Source: Candidatus Poribacteria bacterium WGA-3G
GTDB lineage: Bacteria > Poribacteria > WGA-4E > WGA-3G
DNA length: 25,849 nt
Assembly (NCBI GenBank): GCA_000406005.1
Contig: ASZN01000035.1
Location: 1-25,849, forward strand
Direction of reading: 5' to 3'
The notes beneath the pieces are model-generated. The model was not told the origin of the DNA. It made no database searches and worked only from the letters and a program-made list of their open reading frames with translations. Below are positions 7,899 to 15,266 of this stretch, one piece after another (the stretch's first letter is position 1; every line of letters begins with the position of its first letter). A program made the position numbers and the translations under genes.

Positions 7899-8336
7899 CT
7901 ACTGGTCCTCTATGATAAACAGTGGACGTTTAAAACGGGAACGGATAAAGTTCGCAGCGGATAAAACGGCTTGTGAGCGTATGATTCGACGCTCCAACCT
8001 CTGTTTTCCGGGAATATCGCTGATGATAATCCCGATCAGTATGGTTAGAACACCTTGTCCCGGTAACGGTAACATAATAATTCCGAGAATAATAAGTAGC
8101 ACCGCGAGTATATTCTTTAGGCACTTAAGGACTATCCGCAAAAAAGGTTGCTTGATACGGCTCTCCCGCTCTTTAGATAAAAAATAATCAAAAGGTAGAT
8201 ACGCGATAGCCAGTGTGCAAAAGAGGATACTACCCACAAGGCTGGCAACAGAAATGATGCTGAGCAGCAATCCATAAGTTTTAAGCCATCCGAGGATAGC
8301 AAAACAGAAAGCTTTTAAAGTGTCAACGAACGACAA
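7899..8336 (-). CDS. Small membrane protein, PGPGW-like family
   Basis: The 145-residue protein has membrane segments at about 21-46, 72-90 and 94-108. The motif LPLPGQGVLTILIGIIISD, followed by IPGKQRLERR and a basic tail, resembles the putative transmembrane PGPGW family. The start is a TTG at 8334-8336, supported by an AGAGGAG site about 9 bases upstream. It lies 19 bases downstream of the dehydrogenase gene on the same strand, so the two are likely co-transcribed. The function is unknown; the basic C-terminus probably faces the cytoplasm. An alternative is an unrelated small membrane protein with a similar PG-rich turn. Confidence 0.7.
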   Translation of the reverse strand: MSFVDTLKAFCFAILGWLKTYGLLLSIISVASLVGSILFCTLAIAYLPFDYFLSKERESRIKQPFLRIVLKCLKNILAVLLIILGIIMLPLPGQGVLTILIGIIISDIPGKQRLERRIIRSQAVLSAANFIRSRFKRPLFIIEDQ

Positions 8337-8355
8337 GAAGATTCTCCTCTATAAC

Positions 8356-9129
8356 TCATCGACGTGAAACAGCCCCACCGTCAATAGTTACAATATCACC
8401 ACTAATATAGGTAGCTTCGTCAGAAGCGAGGAACAAGACTGCACCGATATAATCCCATACAGTTGCGCGCCGTTCGAGCGGCGGGGCATCTGTCGGAGCA
8501 GCCGGCAAATCAGGTAGTGTGTTATCTTTAGGAATATTTTGTGACGCGTTCATACCGGTCGGTGCACCCCCACCGGGTGCGACAGCGTTAACTGTGATGC
8601 CGTGATGTCGAAGTTCGAGTGCCAGGCTCCGTGTGAGCCTATTTAGTGCCGCTTTACTGACACAATAACTCAGTACACCGATGTGCGATTCTTCGGCATA
8701 AATAGACGAATTGTTGATGATACGTCCGCGTATGCCGTGTTGAATCATCACCTTCGCAACCGCCTGTGCACAGAGTAGACACCCCTTGACATTAACCGCC
8801 ATAACCTCGTCAAACTGCTCCGGCGTTATTTCAAACAACGTCTGGGAACCGAGGATACCGGCGTTATTGAACAGGATATCTATCCGTCCAAAAGTATCCA
8901 TCGCGGTGTCTACCGCCGCTTGAACCTGTTGCGGCACCGTAACATCCAACGGAACAGCGATCGCCTTCCCACCTTCGGCGTGTATTTCTGCGGCGACGGC
9001 ATCTGCGCTTCTACCACCCGCAACGACTACGGATGCGCCTTCACGCGCGAACGCTAAACACGCGGCTCTGCCGATCCCTAACGGTCCGCCGCCGCCTGTT
9101 ACAAAGGCAACCCGGCTCTCAAAACGCAT
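8356..9129 (-). CDS. Short-chain dehydrogenase/reductase (SDR)
   Basis: This is a classical SDR, 257 residues long. The NAD(P)-binding motif TGGGGPLGIG is at residues 11-20, NNAG at 88-91, the catalytic serine at 141 or 142, and the YxxxK pair at Y155 and K159 (YCVSK). The C-terminal YISGDIVTIDGG segment is typical. A TTG at 9150 would extend the protein by 7 residues. The ATG at 9129 is preferred because GGAGGG lies just upstream and the beta-strand of the Rossmann fold starts directly after it. The gene ends with TGA. A good promoter is present at 9185-9213. The substrate cannot be assigned. Confidence 0.9.
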   Translation of the reverse strand: MRFESRVAFVTGGGGPLGIGRAACLAFAREGASVVVAGGRSADAVAAEIHAEGGKAIAVPLDVTVPQQVQAAVDTAMDTFGRIDILFNNAGILGSQTLFEITPEQFDEVMAVNVKGCLLCAQAVAKVMIQHGIRGRIINNSSIYAEESHIGVLSYCVSKAALNRLTRSLALELRHHGITVNAVAPGGGAPTGMNASQNIPKDNTLPDLPAAPTDAPPLERRATVWDYIGAVLFLASDEATYISGDIVTIDGGAVSRR

Positions 9130-9184
9130 CCTTCCCTCCCGATTACGCAATTTAATTTCCGTTCTATTTTATCTCGACGTTACT

Positions 9185-9213
9185 ATCTTATCATAACGTT
9201 CAATATTTATCAA
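9185..9213 (-). promoter_or_regulatory. Sigma70-type promoter for the SDR operon
   Basis: On the minus strand, TTGATA is followed after 17 bases by TAAGAT. Transcription would start about 50 bases before the SDR ATG. A small hairpin GCTATC-AACC-GATAGC lies further upstream at 9243-9258. Nothing else is apparent in the 9214-9395 stretch. Confidence 0.6.
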
Positions 9214-9395
9214 GGTTTCAGTACATCAATTTCAGAGTTATTCGCTATCAACCGATAGCCGTCAGGAACGCCATATCAAACGAAAGATTTATGTCAACTC
9301 ACACTCCTTTAGATACATTTCGCCTAAAAAATCTTCATTGTACCTCCCAAGCTAATTTGGCAGGAGCGAATTGCGATCAAAAATTGAAAATTTAC

Positions 9396-9425
9396 TTGAC
9401 AAATTACCCTAAAAATGACTATTAT
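9396..9425 (+). promoter_or_regulatory. Strong sigma70-type promoter for the propeller gene
   Basis: A perfect TTGACA (9396-9401) and TATTAT (9420-9425) are separated by 18 bases of AT-rich DNA. The predicted start near 9432 leaves a leader of about 70 bases before the GTG start at 9503. Confidence 0.65.
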
Positions 9426-9502
9426 AGTTATTAAAGTGGTTAAAACGCTCGTAATTTAATGGGCTTCTATCTTTCGTTATTAAAAGAAAAGGAATTCGCA
9501 CA

Positions 9503-11035
9503 GTGGCGCGAATACAAAAACCGATTCGCTGGTGGCTCCTGTTCGTTATCATTGCTCTCGCGATCATAAGTCTTTTCATCATTCAGATTTTGGACGCGGG
9601 TCATCGCCAAGACAAGGTACTCTGGACAACCCTGGTTGTTATTATCACAACCGGTCTGGGAGTCTTGTGGCTATTAGCGTTCTCACGTTTAACTTGGCGG
9701 CTGAAGTTAATCACACTTGCCACTGTCATCGTTGTAGGATCCGTCACTGGCATCGCCTTCCGTTTCAAAGGGTTCAATGGCGACCTCATCCCGATGTTTG
9801 AATGGCGGTGGCACGGTGAACCGACTACCTTCCGACAGGATATCGGTGAAACATCTACACCTACCGACTACCCGCAATTCCTCGGACAGCACCGAAACGG
9901 TGTTGTAACCAGTATCCAGTTAAACCGTGATTGGGACACACATCCACCGAAACTCGTCTGGCGGCAACCTATTGGCGCGGGCTGGTCAGGTTTTGCAGTC
10001 GTCGGCGATTCTGCAATCACACAAGAACAGGAAGGCGACTGGGAGAAAGTGGTCTGTTACGACCTGTACACCGGCGAAGTCAAATGGAGTCATAAAGACC
10101 GAGCGCGGTATAACTCGCCGCCAGCAGGACTCGGACCGCGTGCGACACCGACGATCTCCGAGAACCGGGTTTATACTGTCGGCGCAACGGGGATCCTCAA
10201 CTGTTTAGACTTTGAAACAGGTGAGCAGATCTGGACGACCGACACCTTCAAACAGAACGAAGCCGAACCGCCCCCTTGGGGGGTTAGTATTTCGCCGCTC
10301 GTTTTCGATGAACTCGTTATCGTTAGTGCCGGCGGCGCTGTCGCATACCATAAGGAAACAGGCGAGAGCGTATGGACAGGCCACCGAATCCAAAGCGGGT
10401 ATAGTTCACCCCTCGTGACGACGCTGTTAGGTACCGAACAGATCGTTCTTTTCAACCAAGGGTTAATCACTGCACATGAACCACTCACCGGTGAACTGCT
10501 GTGGAAACAGCCGTGGGTGGACGCTTATGCGGAATGCGTCGCGCAGCCCGTCCCGATTTCTGATGACACACTCCTCGCCTCAACCGGCTACGGTGCGGGT
10601 GCTAAACTTTATCAACTCTCGCGTAACCCGACGGGTGAATTTGACGTTTCCATTGTATGGGAAACGATTAATCTGAAGGCTAAATTCACCAATATCATCT
10701 ATTACGAAGGCTATCTGTACGGGCTTGATGACGGAATTTTCGCCTGTATAAATCCGACCGATGGCACACGTCAATGGAAACGTGGCAGGTACGGACACGG
10801 TCAGACATTGCTTATCTCGGATGTCCTGCTCGTGACCACCGAATCCGGTGATGTTGTCCTCGTTGAACCGAATCCAGAACGCCATATTGAACTTGCACGC
10901 TTTACGGCATTAACGGGTAAAACATGGAACACCCCGGCACTCGCCGGTGATTACTTACTTATCCGTAATGGGAGTGAAGCGGTATGCTATCAACTGCCAA
11001 CAATCGACACAAAAACCGATAGTGGCGCGGAATGA
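9503..11035 (+). CDS. Membrane-anchored PQQ-like beta-propeller protein
   Basis: The 510-residue protein starts with three hydrophobic segments (about 10-30, 39-60 and 68-86) and continues as a large outer domain from about residue 125. That domain contains repeated blades of the PQQ-like/BamB type, such as VVCYDLYTGEVKWSHKD, LNCLDFETGEQIWTTD and ACINPTDGTRQWKRG. Such proteins are common in planctomycetes and poribacteria, usually without proven PQQ binding; a scaffold role is as likely as a dehydrogenase role. The start is GTG with AAAAGG about 10 bases upstream. The TGA stop overlaps a possible ATG of the next gene (ATGA), so translation coupling is possible. Confidence 0.82.
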   Translation: MARIQKPIRWWLLFVIIALAIISLFIIQILDAGHRQDKVLWTTLVVIITTGLGVLWLLAFSRLTWRLKLITLATVIVVGSVTGIAFRFKGFNGDLIPMFEWRWHGEPTTFRQDIGETSTPTDYPQFLGQHRNGVVTSIQLNRDWDTHPPKLVWRQPIGAGWSGFAVVGDSAITQEQEGDWEKVVCYDLYTGEVKWSHKDRARYNSPPAGLGPRATPTISENRVYTVGATGILNCLDFETGEQIWTTDTFKQNEAEPPPWGVSISPLVFDELVIVSAGGAVAYHKETGESVWTGHRIQSGYSSPLVTTLLGTEQIVLFNQGLITAHEPLTGELLWKQPWVDAYAECVAQPVPISDDTLLASTGYGAGAKLYQLSRNPTGEFDVSIVWETINLKAKFTNIIYYEGYLYGLDDGIFACINPTDGTRQWKRGRYGHGQTLLISDVLLVTTESGDVVLVEPNPERHIELARFTALTGKTWNTPALAGDYLLIRNGSEAVCYQLPTIDTKTDSGAE

Positions 11036-11121
11036 TCCGATATTCCGAAATATTTCTCACATTTTTATACTATTCCCTCTGCATCGTTGCGGATAAAATC
11101 ACGAAGGGAAAGGACGATAAG

Positions 11122-12060
11122 ATGTTAAGGGGCACAACAAAGTTATTTATATTCTTCATATCTTGTAGTATTGCACTCTTGCTGCCAATATGTAGTTCGT
11201 CAGCGGCGACCTATCGTAATATCCCGAGCAAGTACCAGAGTACGATAGATTCGCAACTCGAAGCAGATTTTGAATACTATATCAAAAGCCAACGCAGTCG
11301 GAAACGTCTTGCGGCATCTGACCGCACCAGTTTCGTCGTCTACGACATTTCAAAAAATAAAAAATTGGTGTCCATCAACGAAGATCGGCAGATGATGGCG
11401 GCCTCAATTATTAAGAACTTTGTTATGCTCGCATATTTCCACGAAGTCAAATATGGACGGCAGAGGCACACCGATAATAACAAGAACCACCTTAGGGCAA
11501 TGATACGAGTCAGCTCAAATTCCTCTACGAACTACTTCATTAACTTGCTCGGTGGACCGGCACGTGTGAACCGAATATTGAAAACCAATTACCCATATTT
11601 CAAGCAGACTAAAATTGTCGAGAAAATTCCACACGGCGGACGGACCTATAAAAATATGACCTCCGCTCGCGACCTGAGCACATTCTTCTTGCGATTATGG
11701 CAAGATAGACTCCCACACTCCGATAAAATGAAATGGTACTTCAAACTCAAAAATGGGGACTATATCTTCAAACAGACCTACATTCCCGCTTCCGTAGCGG
11801 TTTACAACAAAACTGGAACCGTCTACGGGTTGGTAGGAGACGGCGGCATATTAGTCATGAAAGACCCGAACGGGAGATCACGACCCTATATCTTTATCGG
11901 TATGATGGAGGATAGAACGAAAACGAACCGTAGGAACCGGTGGGAATCGTTTTACAATTGGAAGGACCGGCGTGCTAACATCTTACGCAGACTCTCCGAA
12001 AAGGCTTATAAGTACATCTACGAAAATCATTACGGCGGCAGACTCACACGGCGTAATTAG
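11122..12060 (+). CDS. Secreted class A beta-lactamase-like serine hydrolase
   Basis: The 312-residue protein has a clear signal peptide (residues 1 to about 29, with a long hydrophobic core then SSSAA). The three active-site motifs of the penicillin-binding/class A fold follow in order: S95-I-I-K98 (SxxK), S131-S132-N133 (SxN, serine in place of the usual middle aspartate), and K230-T231-G232 (KTG). TSARDL (180-185) also matches the class. I chose ATG 11122 because AAAGGA lies 7 bases upstream and the signal peptide starts there. An alternative ATG at 11032 overlaps the previous stop and would add 30 residues. It may be a carboxypeptidase/esterase-like enzyme or a beta-lactamase; the omega-loop glutamate is not obvious. 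Confidence 0.82.
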   Translation: MLRGTTKLFIFFISCSIALLLPICSSSAATYRNIPSKYQSTIDSQLEADFEYYIKSQRSRKRLAASDRTSFVVYDISKNKKLVSINEDRQMMAASIIKNFVMLAYFHEVKYGRQRHTDNNKNHLRAMIRVSSNSSTNYFINLLGGPARVNRILKTNYPYFKQTKIVEKIPHGGRTYKNMTSARDLSTFFLRLWQDRLPHSDKMKWYFKLKNGDYIFKQTYIPASVAVYNKTGTVYGLVGDGGILVMKDPNGRSRPYIFIGMMEDRTKTNRRNRWESFYNWKDRRANILRRLSEKAYKYIYENHYGGRLTRRN

Positions 12061-12078
12061 TCAACCTAAGGATCACTT

Positions 12079-12726
12079 ATGCGACGCATTGTTGACATCG
12101 GCAGACGCATTGAACTCGTCCCGATGGACCCGCACTTCAATGACATCAGTATCGGACTCTACCGTCAGCATACAAATCACGGGAACAACACACCCGTCTT
12201 TCTGGTGCATACCTATAGCCATATCTCAGGTGCCGCCGAGAGGATCGAAGCCGTTGTCGCAGCGATGCAAACACTCGGCGGGATGCTGAAAAATGCCGAC
12301 GGTCTGCTGCATTTTCCGTGTAACAGTTTACACGAAGCGGCGTGTCGGCGTGTCTTTCTGGAAGCGTGTAAACTCGCACCAGATACACCTGCTGAACCAC
12401 GTCCGTTAAATATCCTCGATAAGAAATCGAGACTTATGATTACAGTTGATTCGGCAGGACAAGGTGTCTATCGGGTTACCGCGGCGGGTGAAGGGAGAGG
12501 CGCCGCGCGACGCGTCTCAGCGATTGCCGGTGGCTTGGCGAAATTGGGTGAAATGGAGAGCGTCGCAACCGACAACAGAGACACCGTTACTTTTGCCTGT
12601 ACGCAGTCGCACGACGCACTCGTCGGAGTCTTGCTGACGCGGGCACCGAACGTCAGAATCGTCCTGCGTGAAGAAGAGATGGGAGCCGGACGCGGTGTCC
12701 TCAGCGCACCGAGTCAACAGACATAG
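12079..12726 (+). CDS. Unrecognised conserved-looking protein
   Basis: I do not recognise this 215-residue product. It has no signal peptide or membrane segment. The N-terminal half is rich in histidine and aromatic residues (MDPHFNDISIGLYRQH, FLVHTYSHISGAAERI) and contains NADGLLHFPCNSLHEAACRR with two cysteines. The C-terminal half contains glycine/alanine-rich stretches such as AAGEGRGAARR and SAIAGGLAKLGEM. Codon use matches its neighbours. AAGG lies 7 bases before the ATG. The next gene starts 12 bases after the stop, so the product may work with the UroD/MtaA-like protein, but that is inference from spacing only. Confidence 0.75.
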   Translation: MRRIVDIGRRIELVPMDPHFNDISIGLYRQHTNHGNNTPVFLVHTYSHISGAAERIEAVVAAMQTLGGMLKNADGLLHFPCNSLHEAACRRVFLEACKLAPDTPAEPRPLNILDKKSRLMITVDSAGQGVYRVTAAGEGRGAARRVSAIAGGLAKLGEMESVATDNRDTVTFACTQSHDALVGVLLTRAPNVRIVLREEEMGAGRGVLSAPSQQT

Positions 12727-12738
12727 AGGAAACCGAAG

Positions 12739-13776
12739 ATGCCAAATGCAATGACAAGCCGTGAACGTGTACTCGCCGCCCTCCGCAACGAACCGACCGA
12801 TCGCACCCCTATCTGTAATCCGACCTCCGTCGCTACTGTCGAACTGATGGATCTCGTGGAGGCACCTTTCCCTCAAGCCAACCGAGAACCGGAACTCATG
12901 GCGCGTCTCGCCGCTACAGGATACACCGAACTCGGATTTGATACCATCATGCCGGTCTTCACGATTATCCAAGAATCCAGCGCACTCGGATGCAAAATCC
13001 AGTGGGAACAGAAGGATAACTGGCCCACCGTCAAGATGCGGGAGCCGATCTGGGAGGATGTTGATGACATCGTTATCCCGGACGATTACCTAACACATCC
13101 AGATACACAGTGTGTCCTCGAAGCGATTAAAATCTTGAAGAAAGAATACGGCGACGACGTCGCTATCATCGGAAAAACGATGGGACCCTGGTCACTCGGC
13201 TACCACTGCTTCGGTGTCGAACCGTTCCTTTTACTGTCGCTTGACGATCCGGGCAAAACGAAACTTGCACTCGACCGGATGAAGGAAGCGACTGTGCAAT
13301 TCGGCATTGCGCAGATTGAGGCGGGTGCAGACGCACTGACGCTCCCCGACCACGCCACAGGTGATCTTGTCAGCGGCGAATACTACCAACGCTACCTCCG
13401 GGACCTTCACATCGAATTCGTTGAGCGTATTCCGATCCCGCTCATACTCCATATCTGTGGACGCACGGTTGACCGAATGGAATACATCGCACAAACCGGG
13501 ATGGCAGCCTTCCACTACGACTCCAAAAACGAACCGAAAGAATCTATGGACATCGTGAAAAAACGGATCGCACTCGTCGGAAATATTAATAACCCTGAAA
13601 CACTGTTCTCCAAGGAACCCGAAGACGTTAAAGCAGAAGTCCTAAAAAACTTGGAGGCGGGAGTGCCGCTGATAGGACCGGAATGCGCGATCCCACTTCA
13701 GACGACCATCGAAAACCTACAAGCCATCCCGGAAACCGTTCAGGGTTGGCACAGCGAAAAAACACGAACAGATTAG
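12739..13776 (+). CDS. UroD-superfamily protein, MtaA/CmuA-like zinc methyltransferase
   Basis: The 345-residue protein has the uroporphyrinogen decarboxylase fold (SRERVLAALRNEPTDRTP start, repeated helix-strand units). A likely zinc site is visible: H238 and C240 in LILHICGRT, and C316 in IGPECAIPL. This His-x-Cys...Cys pattern is that of the MtaA/CmuA corrinoid methyltransferases rather than of true haem-synthesis HemE. The role is therefore probably methyl transfer between a corrinoid protein and a thiol or folate, or a related C1 reaction. No corrinoid protein gene is visible in the window. AGGAA lies about 8 bases before the ATG, and it follows the unrecognised gene closely. Confidence 0.8.
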   Translation: MPNAMTSRERVLAALRNEPTDRTPICNPTSVATVELMDLVEAPFPQANREPELMARLAATGYTELGFDTIMPVFTIIQESSALGCKIQWEQKDNWPTVKMREPIWEDVDDIVIPDDYLTHPDTQCVLEAIKILKKEYGDDVAIIGKTMGPWSLGYHCFGVEPFLLLSLDDPGKTKLALDRMKEATVQFGIAQIEAGADALTLPDHATGDLVSGEYYQRYLRDLHIEFVERIPIPLILHICGRTVDRMEYIAQTGMAAFHYDSKNEPKESMDIVKKRIALVGNINNPETLFSKEPEDVKAEVLKNLEAGVPLIGPECAIPLQTTIENLQAIPETVQGWHSEKTRTD

Positions 13777-13863
13777 CATTACCTCACGGCGTGCTATAGC
13801 GTACGCGATGCTGGAACAATCAGCAGCAAAATAACTTCTATAACGCCTAACAAGGAAAACCGC

Positions 13864-15234
13864 ATGAAAACCTTGACTTGCTCGTTGCTAATACTCAGTT
13901 TAGCACTCCTCGTCTCGACAGCAAGCTACGCGCAAGAAGAAACAGATATTGAGACCTTGCGGGCAGCTGATGTCAACAGCGACGGGATAATAAACATCCT
14001 CGATCTGGTGCTGCTCGCCTCACATTTCGGCGAGACAGTCGCCGAGGCGCAAACCCCTAACCCAGATGTCAATGGCGATGGCAGTGTCAACATTCTTGAC
14101 CTCGTACGCGTCGCGAACCATCTTGGCGAAACCGTCAGACCCCCGGTGGCGTTCGTAAGCGCGGACCCAGAAAGTGATGTCGAGATTACCACGAACGATA
14201 GCATCACGCTGACTTTCGACAACCCACCAGCCGATGTTACCGTCAGCACAGGTTTTGCCATAACGGATGGGAACAGTGTCGCGATCACGGGTCCTTTCAC
14301 TCCCGGCGATCTGGAACTGACGATCACTTGGGCAGATGGCACTGAAACCCTTTCCTATACCATCAGACCGCTTGTCGCATTCGTAAGCATTGCGCCAGCT
14401 ATTGATACCGAGATGACTGTAGACGGCAGTATCATCGCTACATTTGACAATCCACCAGCGGACGTTACCGTCAGCGAAGGCACTGCCAGCATTGATGGAA
14501 ACAGTGTCACAATTGAGGGACCCTTCACACCCGGGGCCCTGGAACTGACGATGACTTGGAAAGATGGCACTGAAATATTCACTTACACGGTCACCGCACC
14601 GGATACCGAGGCACCCTCAATCACCGGTGGAACTGTCAGTGACGGCGATACAGATGTTAATCCCAGTGCGGCGATTGAAATCGAGTTCAGCGAAGAGGTA
14701 CGTGGTCTCGTCACACTGCGAACCGAAGCAGACGATAATGTCGGATGGATCACCACTTTTGATGGCAACAAAGTGATGCTTACACCCGTCGCAGGCAAAG
14801 AACTCGACCCGGAAACCCGCTATGTCATCACTGTAAAAGTCAAAGACGCTGCTGACAACCGAACGGATATCAATATTACCTTTACCACCGGCAGTGCTTA
14901 TGATGGCATCCCGATTGAAGTCACCGATGCGAACTTTGATACCGTCGTGATTGAATCTAAGCTCCCCGTCGTGGTTGAGTCCTATAAGGATGGGTGACCG
15001 TTTTGTCAAAGAATGGCGCCAGTTGTCGCCCAAATTGCTTCAGAGAACAAGAACACATTTATCGTCGCTAAATTGAATTCGTTCAACAATCCGACAACAA
15101 GTGAAAAATATCAGCTTGATAGGATAGGGCACCCGGCTTATCTTGTATTTCAAGATGGGGAAGAAGTTGAACGTTTCAGAGGCGAGACACCGAAAGCCGA
15201 ATTCGTCCAGACTGTCCTTGATGCCATAAATTAA
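13864..15234 (+). CDS. Secreted dockerin/Ig-like/thioredoxin selenoprotein (in-frame TGA = Sec378)
   Basis: Read through one in-frame TGA (14995-14997), this gene gives 456 residues. In order: signal peptide 1-23 (ends SYA); a dockerin-type pair of calcium-binding loops, DVNSDGIINILDL (36-48) and DVNGDGSVNILDL (68-80); two near-identical ~75-residue Ig-like repeats (94-168, 169-243); an SbsA-type Ig-like domain (248-342); and a thioredoxin domain from about 350. The TGA falls exactly where the first cysteine of CxxC belongs: VVVESYKDG-U378-P-F-C381-QRMAPVV. Downstream, GHPAYLVFQDGEE supplies the cis-proline and last strands of the thioredoxin fold. Sec insertion is inferred. A nonsense mutation is the alternative, but the downstream frame is intact and the next gene has the same feature. 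AAGGA precedes the ATG. It is likely exported and redox-active. Confidence 0.82.
14143..14592 (+). repeat. Tandem 225-bp repeat encoding two Ig-like units
   Basis: Two in-frame copies (14143-14367 and 14368-14592) encode related 75-residue units that share FDNPPADVTVS, DGNSV, GPFTPG and the L-E-L-T pattern. Identity is high at the DNA level in the second half of each unit, which suggests a recent duplication within the gene. Confidence 0.75.
14995..14997 (+). other. In-frame TGA, proposed selenocysteine codon
   Basis: This TGA aligns with the first cysteine of the thioredoxin CxxC motif, giving U-P-F-C. The frame stays open on both sides from 13864 to the TAA at 15232-15234. Confidence 0.8.
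15015..15030 (+). promoter_or_regulatory. Candidate bacterial SECIS hairpin, gene 1
   Basis: GGCG (15015-15018) pairs with CGCC (15027-15030). A C-U mismatch and a C-G pair extend the stem to an AGUU apical loop whose second base is G, about 25 bases after the TGA. This fits the general spacing and loop rules for bacterial SECIS elements, but the stem is short. Confidence 0.4.
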
Positions 15235-15266
15235 GCGATTCAAATTTCCTTGCCGGAGAAAAACCT

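Noticed and set aside
11032..11121. Upstream start for the serine hydrolase, overlapping the previous stop as ATGA
   Set aside because: The signal peptide and a better ribosome binding site belong to the ATG at 11122. Coupled translation from 11032 is possible but less supported.
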